A stretch of 64,000 nucleotides of DNA from Polaromonas sp. YR568 (GCF_900116715.1 NZ_FPBM01000001.1:498784-562783); one strand, 5' to 3'; shown: positions 39,126 through 51,666, counted from the stretch's first letter. Made by a program: numbers and translations. Notes: generated by a model not told the origin, from the sequence alone.

Positions 39126-39139
39126 TATTGCATGCAATA
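39126..39139 (+). promoter_or_regulatory. GntR-type palindromic operator 2
   Basis: TATTGCATGCAATA, a perfect 14-bp palindrome identical to operator 1 except for the central two bases. Centres are 52 bases apart, close to five helical turns, so two dimers could bind the same face. It lies just after TTGACA (39118-39123) and 42 bases before the GntR ATG. Confidence 0.65.
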
Positions 39140-39180
39140 ATCCAGCCAATTTCCTTAGCGCCCTATTCAAATTCTTCTTT

Positions 39181-39879
39181 ATGTCCTCCCAGATCGACTA
39201 CACCACGCAGGAGCTTCGGCGAAGAATCCTGAGCGGCCAGGTGGCGCCCGGCGAACGCATGGTGGAGCTCGAACTTTCCGCCCAGCTGGCGGTGTCGCGC
39301 ACTCCGATACGTATTGCGCTGGGCGAGCTGGAAAAAGAAGGCCTGCTCGAGCGGCTGCCCACACGCGGCTTCCGGGTGCGCCAGTTTTCGGTCGACGAGA
39401 TCACCAATGCGGTCGACGTGCGCGGCGTGCTCGAAGGCATGGCGGCGCGGCAGGCCGCCGAGCGCGGGATCACGCCTGAAACCCGGGCCGAGTTGCAGGC
39501 CTGTATTGATGAAGGCCGGCTGCTGCTGGACAAAGCCCAGGCTTCGGATCACGTGCTCGACGCGGCGCGCTGGGTGCCGATGAACGCCCGCTTTCACGAT
39601 GCGCTGGTGCAGGCCGCCGGCAACAGCACGCTGGCCTCGGCGCTGGCCCACGTCAGCAAAACCCCGATGGCCGGCGCCGGCGCGCTCAGCCTCAACGGCG
39701 CCCTGCCCATGCTGGAGTTCGGCTTCATCCAGCGCGCGCAAAGCGACCACGAGGACGTGCTGGCCGCCCTGCTGGCCGGTGAAGGCGCGCGCGCCGAGGC
39801 GCTGATGCGCGAGCATGCCCACCGCAGCCGCGACAACAAACGCGAGCTGATCACACGCATGCAAAAACTGCCGGCCTGA
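39181..39879 (+). CDS. GntR-family transcriptional regulator (FCD domain)
   Basis: A 232-residue regulator. The winged helix is at about 8-75 ([45 protein letters not shown]) and the FCD effector domain follows, with metal-binding residues in [18 protein letters not shown] and the His in [14 protein letters not shown] 39181 is chosen because the preceding in-frame codons overlap operator 2. It probably autoregulates and controls the divergent Bug gene. The effector is unknown. Confidence 0.92.
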   Translation: MSSQIDYTTQELRRRILSGQVAPGERMVELELSAQLAVSRTPIRIALGELEKEGLLERLPTRGFRVRQFSVDEITNAVDVRGVLEGMAARQAAERGITPETRAELQACIDEGRLLLDKAQASDHVLDAARWVPMNARFHDALVQAAGNSTLASALAHVSKTPMAGAGALSLNGALPMLEFGFIQRAQSDHEDVLAALLAGEGARAEALMREHAHRSRDNKRELITRMQKLPA

Positions 39880-40084
39880 AGGGGCCGCCGAAAGCACCCA
39901 AAGACAGCCCCGGACGCTTGCCGGCGCGCCAGGCCCCAAGCCCTACAATCGTGGGTTTGACTCCAGCGCGCTCCCGGCTGGCTGCACGCGCCCAAACGCT
40001 GTGTCCGCGGGCCAATGCTGCGGTCGCCGTGTCAACACCGCAGCCACTATTTCGTAACCATGTAGCCAGAATCGAAGCCCTTGT

Positions 40085-40110
40085 CTTGAAAAGGGCTTTG
40101 CCACCCCAAG
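40085..40110 (+). promoter_or_regulatory. Candidate heat-shock (sigma32) promoter of grpE
   Basis: CTTGAAA at 40085-40091, a 12-base spacer and CCCCAAG at 40104-40110, close to the sigma32 pattern CTTGAAA..CCCCAT. It lies 48 bases before the grpE ATG. An alternative -10 (TACAAT) occurs at 39942. Confidence 0.45.
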
Positions 40111-40157
40111 CTGGGACGATTACCAGCATCAACCCTCTTCAAATCCCGTCTCCGAGC

Positions 40158-40718
40158 ATGTCTGACAATACACAACCCGAACAAAATCAACCACTTAGCG
40201 GTGCACCCAGCCCTGAAGAGCTCGAAGCGGCGCAAGCGGCCAACGAGTTTGACGCGCTGACCGTCGCCCAGGCTGAAGTCGCAACGCTGCAGGCCAAGAA
40301 CACCGAGCTGGCCGACAGCTACCTGCGCGCCAAGGCCGAGACCGAAAACGCCCGCCGCCGCGCCGACGAAGAAGTGGCCAAGGCCCGCAAATACGCCCTG
40401 GAAAGTTTTGCCGAGAGCCTGCTGCCCGTGGCAGACAGCCTGGAAGCTGGCCTGGCGATCAAGGACGTCACGCCCGAACAGATCCGCGAAGGCGCCGAGG
40501 CCACACTCAAGCAGCTCAAAAGCGCACTCGAACGCAACAAGGTGGTGGCCATCGACCCCGCCGCCGGCACCAAGTTCGACCCGACCCAGCACCAGGCCAT
40601 CAGCATGGTGCCTGCCGACCAGGAAGCCAACACCGTGGTCAACGTGCTGCAAAAGGGCTACCTGATCGCCGAGCGTGTGCTGCGCCCCGCCCTGGTCACG
40701 GTGGCAGCCCCCAAATAA
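40158..40718 (+). CDS. grpE: Nucleotide exchange factor GrpE
   Basis: A 186-residue cochaperone that releases ADP from DnaK. An acidic, disordered N-terminus and a long coiled coil (about 40-95, [28 protein letters not shown]) lead to the C-terminal beta-wing domain with [29 protein letters not shown] and [12 protein letters not shown], the family signature. It begins the grpE-dnaK-dnaJ cluster. Open frame exists upstream, but the family start is [10 protein letters not shown] at 40158. Confidence 0.96.
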   Translation: MSDNTQPEQNQPLSGAPSPEELEAAQAANEFDALTVAQAEVATLQAKNTELADSYLRAKAETENARRRADEEVAKARKYALESFAESLLPVADSLEAGLAIKDVTPEQIREGAEATLKQLKSALERNKVVAIDPAAGTKFDPTQHQAISMVPADQEANTVVNVLQKGYLIAERVLRPALVTVAAPK

Positions 40719-40755
40719 AACCCCCTTAAAAAATTTTGAAAACCTTGTTGAGGCC

Positions 40756-40782
40756 CTTGAAGCTGCACAACTTACCCACAAG
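40756..40782 (+). promoter_or_regulatory. Candidate heat-shock (sigma32) promoter of dnaK
   Basis: CTTGAAG at 40756-40762, a 12-base spacer, then CCCACAAG at 40775-40782. It has the same spacing as the element before grpE. It is about 100 bases before the dnaK ATG. Confidence 0.4.
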
Positions 40783-40882
40783 TTATCAACATAGTTAATC
40801 CATACCGCGGCCGACGGTGTTGAACACCCCGGCCACCCCACTTTCAATCTTTAACGAATCAAAAAAGCAGGAGTAAATCATC

Positions 40883-42826
<1,944 letters not shown>

Positions 42827-42901
42827 GCGCTTTTTACAAAGCAACCCTGCATTGGCGCGATAACTGCATGCAAAAGCAGACGGCAAGGCAGCCCAGCAAA
42901 G

Positions 42902-42938
42902 GCGGAAAACCGGGAGCCATCCCGGATTTCCGCTTTTG
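42902..42938 (+). terminator. Hairpin between dnaK and dnaJ
   Basis: GCGGAAA-A-CCGGG / CCCGG-A-TTTCCGC with a 6-base loop followed by TTTTGCGTTT. It may end most dnaK transcripts so that DnaJ is made in smaller amount. Confidence 0.7.
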
Positions 42939-43025
42939 CGTTTCCCGCGCTTTGTTCCCTGCGTACTGCCTGCCGGCACGCCGGCCTTCATAACAACGAT
43001 TTCTGACTGACCTGACTGACCCGCC

Positions 43026-44168
43026 ATGGCCACCAAAAAAGACTACTACGACACACTGGGCGTTCCCAAAAACGCCAGTGATGAAGACATCAAAAAGGCG
43101 TATCGCAAGCTCGCGATGAAGCACCACCCCGACCGCAACCAGGGGGATGCGTCCAAGGTTGCCGAGGAAAAATTCAAGGAGGCCAAAGAGGCCTACGAGA
43201 TGCTTTCCGACGGCGACAAACGCGCGGCCTACGACCAGTACGGCCATGCCGGCGTGGACCCCAATATGCGCGGCGGCCCAGGCGCGGAAGGCTTTGGCGG
43301 CTTTGCCGAAGCCTTTGGCGACATCTTCGGCGACGTCTTCGGCGGCCAGCGCGGCGGTGGCCAGCGCGGCGGCCGGCAGGTGTACCGCGGCGGCGACCTG
43401 AGCTACGCCATGGAGATCACGCTCGAAGAAGCCGCCAACGGCAAGGAAGCGCAAATCCGCATCCCGAGCTGGGACGACTGCAACACCTGCCACGGCAGCG
43501 GCGCCAAGCCCGGCACCAAGGTAGTGACTTGCACCACCTGCCACGGCCACGGCGTGGTGCAGATGCGCCAGGGTTTCTTCAGCGTGCAGCAGACCTGCCC
43601 GCAGTGCAAAGGCACGGGCAAACTGATTCCCGAGCCCTGCATCACCTGCCACGGCGTGGGCAAGACCAAGAACAACAAGACGCTGGAAGTCAAAATCCCC
43701 GCGGGCATCGACGACGGCATGCGCATCCGCTCGACCGGCAACGGCGAGCCGGGCACCAACGGCGGCCCGCCGGGCGACCTCTACATCGAGATCCGCCTGA
43801 AGAAGCACGACATCTTCGAGCGTGACGGCGACGACCTGCATTGCGCCGTGCCCATCAGCTTCACCACCGCCGCGCTCGGCGGCGAGATTGAAGTGCCGAC
43901 GCTCGCCGGCAAGGCCGCGATCGACATCCCCGAAGGCACCCAGGCTTCCAAGCAGTTCAGGTTGCGCGGCAAGGGCATCAAGGGCGTGCGCTCCAGCTAC
44001 CCCGGTGACCTGTATTGCCACATCACGGTCGAAACGCCGGTCAAGCTCACCGAGCACCAGCGCAAGCTGCTCAAGGAGCTGGACGAGTCGCTGAAAAAAG
44101 GCGGCGCCAAACATTCGCCAAGCGAAGAAGGCTGGGCCGACAAGCTCAAGAGCTTCTTCAGCGCCTGA
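43026..44168 (+). CDS. dnaJ: Chaperone DnaJ (Hsp40)
   Basis: A 380-residue type I Hsp40. J domain at 1-70 with the HPD motif in KHHPDRN; Gly/Phe-rich region (about 75-125, [17 protein letters not shown]); zinc-binding domain with four CxxCxGxG repeats ([32 protein letters not shown]); C-terminal substrate-binding domain. It stimulates DnaK ATPase and delivers clients. ATG 43026 without strong ribosome signal. Confidence 0.98.
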   Translation: MATKKDYYDTLGVPKNASDEDIKKAYRKLAMKHHPDRNQGDASKVAEEKFKEAKEAYEMLSDGDKRAAYDQYGHAGVDPNMRGGPGAEGFGGFAEAFGDIFGDVFGGQRGGGQRGGRQVYRGGDLSYAMEITLEEAANGKEAQIRIPSWDDCNTCHGSGAKPGTKVVTCTTCHGHGVVQMRQGFFSVQQTCPQCKGTGKLIPEPCITCHGVGKTKNNKTLEVKIPAGIDDGMRIRSTGNGEPGTNGGPPGDLYIEIRLKKHDIFERDGDDLHCAVPISFTTAALGGEIEVPTLAGKAAIDIPEGTQASKQFRLRGKGIKGVRSSYPGDLYCHITVETPVKLTEHQRKLLKELDESLKKGGAKHSPSEEGWADKLKSFFSA

Positions 44169-44200
44169 TAGGCCTGCCTTACTCGTCGCTTTCTTCATTC

Positions 44201-44233
44201 AAAAAAAGCCGGGCCTGCTCCGGCATTTTTTTT
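44201..44233 (+). terminator. Intrinsic terminator of dnaJ
   Basis: A7, stem GCCGG / CCGGC with a 7-base loop, then T8, 33 bases after the stop. Confidence 0.9.
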
Positions 44234-44275
44234 GCCTGCAGCGCGGCTGTTGTATAGACATCATCGCCGCACACA

Positions 44276-44293
44276 CTGTCACATGCCTGTCGT
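44276..44293 (+). promoter_or_regulatory. Pho box upstream of glpQ
   Basis: CTGTCAC-ATGC-CTGTCGT: two 7-bp direct repeats at the 11-base period of the PhoB consensus (CTGTCAT-N4-CTGTCAT). It lies 43 bases before the glpQ ATG, in the place of a PhoB-activated -35 region. Confidence 0.7.
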
Positions 44294-44336
44294 GATTCGC
44301 CGCATACGATCAGCCTTTTAACTAAGGGATGCACCC

Positions 44337-45560
44337 ATGACCGTATCGACCCGCAAGGCCTTCAACTTGAAGCAAGGCAGCTTGCTCGCCCTTCTTTGCA
44401 GCAGCGTACTGCTGGCCGCCTGCTCGACTTCCGGCACGACATCACAAGCCGGCCTCTCCACCCTGGACGGCAAGGCGCCCCTGGTCATCGCCCACCGCGG
44501 CGCCTCGGGCTACCTGCCTGAAGAAACGCTGGAAGCCTATACGCGCGCCATCGAGCTGGGCGCCGATGTGATCGAGATGGACCTGATCTCCACCAAGGAC
44601 GGCGTGCTGATGACGCGCCACGACCCCAACCTGGCCATCAGCACCGACGTGGCCAAGCACCCTGAATTCGCCTCGCGCAAAAAGACCATCCAGGTCGACG
44701 GCGAAACGCAGACCGGCTGGTTCAGCGACGACTTCACCCTCGCGGAAATCCGCACGCTGGGCGCCATCTCGACCGATGCAGAGCGCCCCCAGCAGTTCAA
44801 CGGCCAGTTCAAGGTCCCGACCTTCCAGGAAGTGGTGGACCTGGCCAAGGCCCAGTCCATCAAGACCGGCCGCACGATTGCGATCTACCCCGAAACCAAG
44901 AACCCGACCTACTTCCGCGAACGCGGCCTGCCGCTGGAAGACAAGCTGATCGCCATCATCAACGCCGCCGGCTGGAACAGCAAGACCGCGCCCATCTACG
45001 TGCAGTCGTTTGAACCCGGCAGCCTCAAGTACATGAAGAGCAAGGGCCTCAACACGAAGCTGATCCAGCTGATCGACGGCGACGGCATCGACCCGAAAAC
45101 CGGCCGCGTGACCTTCGCCGTGCCGAGCGACCGCCCCTATGACTGGACCAAGGCTGGCGACAAGCGTTTCTTTGACGCCCTGACCACGCCCGCAGGCCTG
45201 GCCGACATCAAGACCTACGCAGACGGCGTCGGCCCCTGGAAGCGCTACATCATCAGCACCACCGGCACCATTGGCGCCGACGGCAAGCAGGTCGACATCA
45301 ACCGCGACGGCAAGCTCAACGACGCCGATTCCAACTCCACGCCCGTCACCAGCTTTGTGGCCGATGCGCACAAAGCCGGCCTCTTCGTGCACCCCTTCAC
45401 CTTCCGCGATGAGCGCCGCCGCCTGGCCGCCGACTACCAGGGCGACCCCAAGGCCGAGTACCTGGCCTACTACCGCGCAGGTGTTGACGGCGTGTTCACC
45501 GACTTCACCGACACCGCCATCGCCGCACGCGCACAGTACCTGAAGGAAATCGGCCGCTAA
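44337..45560 (+). CDS. glpQ: Glycerophosphodiester phosphodiesterase (lipoprotein)
   Basis: A 407-residue GDPD-family enzyme. It releases glycerol 3-phosphate from deacylated phospholipids outside the cytoplasm. The signal ends in lipobox LLAAC, so it is membrane-anchored. Catalytic motifs are IAHRGASGYLPEETLEAY (His and Arg, then Glu), GADVIEMDL and TRHDP (second His). An internal DINRDGKLNDADS segment resembles a calcium-binding loop. A Pho box precedes the gene, so phosphate starvation probably induces it. Confidence 0.95.
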   Translation: MTVSTRKAFNLKQGSLLALLCSSVLLAACSTSGTTSQAGLSTLDGKAPLVIAHRGASGYLPEETLEAYTRAIELGADVIEMDLISTKDGVLMTRHDPNLAISTDVAKHPEFASRKKTIQVDGETQTGWFSDDFTLAEIRTLGAISTDAERPQQFNGQFKVPTFQEVVDLAKAQSIKTGRTIAIYPETKNPTYFRERGLPLEDKLIAIINAAGWNSKTAPIYVQSFEPGSLKYMKSKGLNTKLIQLIDGDGIDPKTGRVTFAVPSDRPYDWTKAGDKRFFDALTTPAGLADIKTYADGVGPWKRYIISTTGTIGADGKQVDINRDGKLNDADSNSTPVTSFVADAHKAGLFVHPFTFRDERRRLAADYQGDPKAEYLAYYRAGVDGVFTDFTDTAIAARAQYLKEIGR

Positions 45561-45609
45561 GGCCGCCCCGGCAAGCCCTGGCTTGCCGGCTTCTCTCTCG
45601 TCAACCGAC

Positions 45610-45651
45610 AGCCGCCTGTGCCCTTTTGGGGCCAGGCGGCTTTCTTTTTTA
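45610..45651 (+). terminator. Intrinsic terminator of glpQ
   Basis: AGCCGCCTG / CAGGCGGCT stem followed by TTCTTTTTT. Confidence 0.85.
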
Positions 45652-45778
45652 GGGCCGGCGACGCGTGGGGATTTCTCAAAATGAAACACCTTTGAGAGTA
45701 CTGGCCCGGGCGGCTGGCTTATAGTGCCTTACGCGCTGCAAGCCCTCTTCACCCACCCCCAACACAAGCCCGACACCC

Positions 45779-46885
<1,107 letters not shown>

Positions 46886-46891
46886 GTGCCC

Positions 46892-47758
46892 ATGGTGAAC
46901 ACTCCCGAACTCCTCTCTGAACACGGCTGCTTCAGCGGCATGCAGCGCTACTACCAGCACGACTCGCGCGAGGTCGGCCTGACTATGAAGTTCTCGGTCT
47001 TCCTGCCGCCGAATGCCGAAGCCGGCGACAAAGTGCCGGCGCTGATCTACCTCGCGGGCCTGACCTGCAACGAAGAAACCTTCATGATCAAGGCCGGTGC
47101 GCAGCGCCTGGCGGCCGAGCTGGGCATTGCCCTGATCGCGCCCGACACCAGCCCGCGCGGCGCGAAGATTCCGGGCGAGACCGACAGCTGGGATTTCGGC
47201 CGGGGCGCCGGTTTTTACCTGGATGCGACGCAGGCCCCGTGGTCACAGCACTACCGCATGGAAAGCTACATCACGGCGGAGCTGCTGCCTCTGCTGACGG
47301 GCACCTTGCCGGTAGACGCCACGCGCATAGGCATCTTCGGCCATTCGATGGGCGGCCATGGTGCGTTGACGCTTGCACTCCGGCATCCGGACATCTTCAA
47401 ATCCGTCTCGGCCTTTGCGCCCATCTGCGCGCCCAGCCAGTGCCCCTGGGGGCGCAAGGCGTTCACCGGCTATCTCGGCAGCGATGAATCGGAATGGCTG
47501 GAGCATGACGCCACCGCCCTGATGAATCGCATGCCCGCAGCGCCCTACCCCGGTGGCATACGCATAGACCAGGGCCTGGACGACAAATTCCTGGCCGAAC
47601 AGCTCTACCCCGAGCTGTTTGAAGCGGCCTGCGCCAAAGCGGGCCAACCGCTGGCACTGCACCGCCACGCGGGTTATGACCACGGCTACTACTTCATCGC
47701 AACCTTTATGGAAGAGCACCTGCGCCACCACGCGCGGCAGTTGGGCCTGGCAGATTGA
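46892..47758 (+). CDS. fghA: S-formylglutathione hydrolase
   Basis: A 288-residue esterase D-family enzyme. It hydrolyses S-formylglutathione to formate and glutathione, completing the frmA reaction. The nucleophile Ser lies in GIFGHSMGGHGA; the acid Asp in RIDQGLDDKFL; the His in RHAGYDHGYYF. GLTCNEETFMIKAG is a family signature. I use ATG 46892, 6 bases after the frmA stop; an in-frame GTG directly at 46886 is less likely. Confidence 0.96.
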   Translation: MVNTPELLSEHGCFSGMQRYYQHDSREVGLTMKFSVFLPPNAEAGDKVPALIYLAGLTCNEETFMIKAGAQRLAAELGIALIAPDTSPRGAKIPGETDSWDFGRGAGFYLDATQAPWSQHYRMESYITAELLPLLTGTLPVDATRIGIFGHSMGGHGALTLALRHPDIFKSVSAFAPICAPSQCPWGRKAFTGYLGSDESEWLEHDATALMNRMPAAPYPGGIRIDQGLDDKFLAEQLYPELFEAACAKAGQPLALHRHAGYDHGYYFIATFMEEHLRHHARQLGLAD

Positions 47759-47830
47759 AGCTTGAGCCGACCTCGGCCTTCTTAAGGCCTTTAAGCCTCA
47801 TTTAAGGCGGCCCAAATACAATCCAGCGCT

Positions 47831-49534
47831 ATGCCGCTGCGCCCTTCCTCTTCCGCATCTTCTAGATCCTCCGCATCGCGGCCCGTTATTCTGACCACCG
47901 TCCGGCAAGACACCGGCATGCGGCCCTTCTGGCTGGTGGTGATTGCCAGTCTGTGGATCGCCACCGTATGCAATGTGGCCTTGTGGCGCGAGCTGGCCCG
48001 CCTGCCCGGCCTCACCGGCGGCCAGGTTGCAGTGATCAGCATTGCGCTGGCGCTGGTGATTGCGCTGGCAACCACCGCGTTGCTCAGCCTGCTGGCCTGG
48101 CGCTGGACGCTCAAGCCGGCCATCACGCTCTTTCTGCTCTCGGCAGCCTTCGGCGCCTACTTCATGATGGCCTACGGCGTGGTCATCGACAAGACCATGA
48201 TGGTCAACACGCTGCAGACTGATGTGCGCGAAACCCGCGATCTGCTGAACTGGCGCCTGCTGGCCACGGTGCTGGTGCTGGCAATCCTGCCGATGATTGT
48301 GCTGTGGCGGCAAAAAGTCAGGCGTGCAAGCGCCGCGCGGCAAGTACTCACCAACGCCGCCACGCTGACCGGCGCCTGCGTGCTGCTGGTGCTGGTGGTG
48401 TTTTTGTTCTTCCAGAGCATTGCCTCCGTGATGCGCAACTACACCCATGTGCGCTACCTGATCAACCCGCTCAACTCCTTCTACGCACTGGGCTCCATAG
48501 CGGCCAAACCTTTCCAGCGCGACGAATCCATCGTGTTGCCCCTGGGCGAAGACGCCAAGCTTGGCGCCAGCTACACCGCACAAAACAAACCGCCGCTGCT
48601 GCTGCTGGTGCTGGGCGAGACGGCGCGCAGCGGCAACTTTTCACTCAACGGCTACAGCCGGCCCACCAATCCGCTGCTGGCCCAGGAAAACGTGGTGAGC
48701 CAGCGCAACGCCTGGTCATGCGGCACCAGCACGGCAGCGTCGGTGCCCTGCATGTTCTCCAACTTCGGGCGCGAAGCCTATGACTCACGGCCCGCCAACT
48801 ACGAAGGCATGCTGGACGTGCTGCAGCGCGCGGGCCTGGCCGTGCTGTGGATAGACAACCAATCCGGCTGCAAAGGCGTGTGCGACCGCGTACCCAACGT
48901 GAACACGGTGGCGCTCCAGGTGCCCGGCCTGTGCGACAGCGGCGAATGTTTTGATGAAGTCATGCTGCACGGCATTGACGAGCGCATTGCCGCGCTGCCC
49001 GCCGAGCGGCGCGCCAAAGGCGTGGTGGTGGTGATGCACCAGATGGGCGGCCACGGCCCGGCGTATTACAAGCGCTCGCCGCAAGCTGTCAAAAAATTCC
49101 TGCCCGAGTGCACCGACAACGCGCTGCAAAGCTGCAGCCGCGAAGGCCTGCTCAATGCCTATGACAACAGCATCGTCTACACCGACAAACTGCTGGCCTC
49201 GTCCATCCAGTGGCTCAAGGCGCAAGAAGCGCGCAGCGCACCCGCCCTGCTCTACCTGGCCGACCACGGCGAGTCGCTGGGCGAGAACAACCTCTACCTG
49301 CACGGCATGCCCTACGGCATTGCACCTGAGGTGCAAAAGCGCGTGCCATGGATCACCTGGCTCTCGCCCGGCTTTGAGCAGCGCAACAAGCTGAGCACCG
49401 CCTGCCTGAAGCAGCAGCTCGATGCGCCGGTCAGCCACGACAACTACTTTCATTCGGTGCTCGGCCTGATGAATGTGCAGACCAGCGTCTACAAGCCTGC
49501 GATGGATATCTACGCCCACTGCACCAAGCCCTGA
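47831..49534 (+). CDS. eptA: Phosphoethanolamine-lipid A transferase, EptA/MCR family
   Basis: A 567-residue inner-membrane enzyme. About five N-terminal membrane helices (residues 30-210) precede a periplasmic sulfatase-like domain. The Zn ligand Glu263 lies in GETARSGNFSLNGY, the acceptor nucleophile is Thr301 in SCGTSTAASVPCM, and later LHQMGGHGPAYYKR and ADHGESLGENNLYLHGMP hold the remaining metal residues. It adds phosphoethanolamine to lipid A and lowers binding of cationic peptides such as polymyxin. The first 25 residues are Ser/Arg-rich and a start at MRPFWLV (residue 30) is possible. Target lipid is inferred. Confidence 0.93.
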   Translation: MPLRPSSSASSRSSASRPVILTTVRQDTGMRPFWLVVIASLWIATVCNVALWRELARLPGLTGGQVAVISIALALVIALATTALLSLLAWRWTLKPAITLFLLSAAFGAYFMMAYGVVIDKTMMVNTLQTDVRETRDLLNWRLLATVLVLAILPMIVLWRQKVRRASAARQVLTNAATLTGACVLLVLVVFLFFQSIASVMRNYTHVRYLINPLNSFYALGSIAAKPFQRDESIVLPLGEDAKLGASYTAQNKPPLLLLVLGETARSGNFSLNGYSRPTNPLLAQENVVSQRNAWSCGTSTAASVPCMFSNFGREAYDSRPANYEGMLDVLQRAGLAVLWIDNQSGCKGVCDRVPNVNTVALQVPGLCDSGECFDEVMLHGIDERIAALPAERRAKGVVVVMHQMGGHGPAYYKRSPQAVKKFLPECTDNALQSCSREGLLNAYDNSIVYTDKLLASSIQWLKAQEARSAPALLYLADHGESLGENNLYLHGMPYGIAPEVQKRVPWITWLSPGFEQRNKLSTACLKQQLDAPVSHDNYFHSVLGLMNVQTSVYKPAMDIYAHCTKP

Positions 49535-49665
49535 GCCGGCACGCCGCGCGCGTGAAGCACCCGGATGCCCTGTAGGGCCTTTGGCCCCCGCCATGCACCA
49601 AAGTGGCGGCAGATTTAATATTCAGTTTTCATCTCAATAACAATTCTCTTATGCAAGGGTTGAAT

Positions 49666-50451
49666 ATGAATATCCGTAAAGCCGTCGCTTCCGCTCTCCT
49701 TTTGACGCTCGCTTTGGGCGCCAGTGCCGCCGACCTGCTCGACACCGTCAAGCAGCGCGGCACACTCAAGGTCGCACTCGAAGGCACCTACCCGCCCTTC
49801 AACTACAAAGAAGGCGGCCAGCTCGCCGGCTTTGAAGTGGAACTGGCCAATGCCCTGGCGCAAAAGCTGGGCGTCAAAGCCGAGTTCTCGACCAGCGAAT
49901 GGAGCGCCATCCTGGCGGGCCTGCAGGCCGGCAAATACGACGTAGTGATCAATCAGGTCGGCATCACCGACAAGCGCAAAGAGACTTTTGACTTCTCCGA
50001 GCCCTACACCATCTCGGCCCCGCAGCTCATCATCCGCAAGGACGAAAAGCGCGAGTTCAAGACGCTGGACGACCTCAAAGGCAAAAAGCTGGGCCTGGGC
50101 CAAGGCACCAACTACGCCGACATCGCCAAGAAGGTGGGCGGCATTGATGTGAAGACCTACCCCGGCGCGCAAGAGTATCTGCAAGACCTGGCACTGGGCC
50201 GCATCGACGCCGCGCTGAACGACAGCCTTTTGATCCCCTACATCGTCAAGCAAACCAAGCTGCCACTCAAGCCCGGCGCGCCGGTGGGCGACCTGGAGAA
50301 ATCCGGCATTCCGTTTGTGAAGAACAACCCGAAGTTCAAGGCCGCCATCGACAAAGCGCTGGCCGACCTGCAAGCCGACGGCAGCTTCGCGAAGATCTCC
50401 ACCAAGTGGTTTGACCGCGACGTAAGCAAGCCGCCTGTCGCAACGAAATAA
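49666..50451 (+). CDS. Amino-acid ABC transporter periplasmic binding protein (FliY/cystine-type)
   Basis: A 261-residue polar amino-acid binding protein with signal ending near GASA (about 19). Motifs: GTLKVALEGTYPPFNYKEGGQLAGFEVELANALAQKLG-like start, VINQVGITDKRKETFDFSEPY with ligand-binding Arg, and QEYLQDLALGRIDAALND. The pattern resembles cystine-binding FliY/TcyA. AAGGGT lies before ATG 49666; an ATG at 49651 is also in frame. A hairpin separates it from its permease, which would raise binding protein over permease. Confidence 0.93.
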   Translation: MNIRKAVASALLLTLALGASAADLLDTVKQRGTLKVALEGTYPPFNYKEGGQLAGFEVELANALAQKLGVKAEFSTSEWSAILAGLQAGKYDVVINQVGITDKRKETFDFSEPYTISAPQLIIRKDEKREFKTLDDLKGKKLGLGQGTNYADIAKKVGGIDVKTYPGAQEYLQDLALGRIDAALNDSLLIPYIVKQTKLPLKPGAPVGDLEKSGIPFVKNNPKFKAAIDKALADLQADGSFAKISTKWFDRDVSKPPVATK

Positions 50452-50502
50452 GCGAAGTAACATTCGATCAGCCGCGCGCCGCCTTCGGCAGGCGCTTAAA
50501 GC

Positions 50503-50529
50503 AACCCCGGCTCTGCGCCGGGGTTTTTA
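50503..50529 (+). terminator. Attenuating terminator between binding protein and permease genes
   Basis: AACCCCGG-CTCTGCG-CCGGGGTTTTT, a strong hairpin with T-run 52 bases after the stop and 16 bases before the permease ATG. Confidence 0.88.
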
Positions 50530-50544
50530 TTTGTGGAGACCCTT

Positions 50545-51213
50545 ATGGACCTGACCGGCTTGACCCAGTTGCTGCGCGATGCTTTGCCGCTGATGCTCAA
50601 AGGCGCGGCGTGGACGCTGCTGCTGGCGGTGGCGTCTGTTTTCTTCGGCGCCATCATCGGCACCATCGTGGCCGTCACACGGCTGGCCAAGGTGCCGGGG
50701 CTTTCGCAGTTTGCAACGCTGTATGTCAGCTGCATGCGCGGCACGCCGCTTCTGGTGCAGCTCTTTGTCATCTACTTCGGCCTGCCCAGCATAGGCATCC
50801 AGTTCGACCCGATCACCGCCGGCATCCTGGGCTTGAGCCTGAACGTGGGCGCTTACCTGTCGGAGACGATTCGCGGCGCGATCAACGGCGTGGAACACGG
50901 CCAGTGGAACGCGGCCCGTAGCCTGGGCCTGACGCAGGCGCAAACGCTGCGCTATGTGATTGGCCCCCAAGCCTTGCGCCTGGCCGTGCCCAGTTTGTCC
51001 AACAGCCTGATCAGCCTGATCAAGGACACCTCGCTGGTGTCGGTGATTGCGGTGGGCGAGTTGATGCTGGCGACCAAGGAAGTGATTGCCACGACCTTTC
51101 AGCCCTTTCCACTCTACCTGGCGGCTGCGGGAATTTACTGGGCGATGAGTGCTTCGTTTGAGACGCTGCAGAAGAAACTCGAAGTGCGGCTGAACCGCAG
51201 CTACCAGCGCTAA
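50545..51213 (+). CDS. Amino-acid ABC transporter permease (HisM/YecS family)
   Basis: A 222-residue inner-membrane permease with about five hydrophobic segments. The EAA-loop region GVEHGQWNAARSLGLTQAQTLRYVIGPQALRLAVP is characteristic of polar amino-acid permeases, which form a dimer with an ATPase. GGAGA at 50535 sets ATG 50545. No ATP-binding gene follows; the next gene is on the opposite strand. It must borrow an ATPase from elsewhere in the genome. Confidence 0.94.
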   Translation: MDLTGLTQLLRDALPLMLKGAAWTLLLAVASVFFGAIIGTIVAVTRLAKVPGLSQFATLYVSCMRGTPLLVQLFVIYFGLPSIGIQFDPITAGILGLSLNVGAYLSETIRGAINGVEHGQWNAARSLGLTQAQTLRYVIGPQALRLAVPSLSNSLISLIKDTSLVSVIAVGELMLATKEVIATTFQPFPLYLAAAGIYWAMSASFETLQKKLEVRLNRSYQR

Positions 51214-51234
51214 GAACCAGCCTCGGCTGCCCGA

Positions 51235-51666
51235 TCAGTCGTCGCTGATCAACCCGCTCTGCATCGCCTGCCCGCTATTCGCAAAAATCGCCATCGCCGT
51301 CAGCATGCGCCTGAAGCCGAGCTTGCGATAAAACGGCTCCTTGCCGGCGACCGCATAGAGAATGATCTTCTTGTGCCCCTTGGACTGATTGACCAGCGAA
51401 GACACGATGTCCTTGCCCAGGCCCACGCCCTGATGCTCCGGGTGCACCGCAATGTCGCAGATGTAAGAGCAGTCCATGCCGTCGGCCAGCGCCCGGCCTG
51501 CGCCTATCAGCGTGGCGCCGTCATACACAAAACACTTGAACAGGCTGTTGGAAAACACGACCTTCAGGTCCGACGGTTTCTTCTCGCCCAAAGGGGCAAT
51601 GCGGTACAGATGCGACAGCGCGTCCCAGTCCACTTCATCCGATGAATGTTTCCAGTCAAATGCCAC
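51235..51666 (-). CDS. GNAT-family N-acetyltransferase
   Basis: A 143-residue acetyltransferase. The acetyl-CoA-binding motif VHPEHQGVGLGKDIV is at about 75-89, preceded by the beta strand CSYICDIAV. GNAT proteins acetylate amines of small molecules or proteins; substrate unknown. An AAGGAG site directly abuts an in-frame TTG at 51672 but stands 6 bases from the GTG at 51666, so I take GTG as the start. It converges on the permease gene. Confidence 0.9.
   Translation of the reverse strand: MAFDWKHSSDEVDWDALSHLYRIAPLGEKKPSDLKVVFSNSLFKCFVYDGATLIGAGRALADGMDCSYICDIAVHPEHQGVGLGKDIVSSLVNQSKGHKKIILYAVAGKEPFYRKLGFRRMLTAMAIFANSGQAMQSGLISDD

Noticed and set aside
39118..39180. Upstream extension of the GntR gene from ATG-like codon at 39118
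   Set aside because: The extra residues are hydrophobic, unlike GntR N-termini, and the DNA there is occupied by a perfect palindromic operator.
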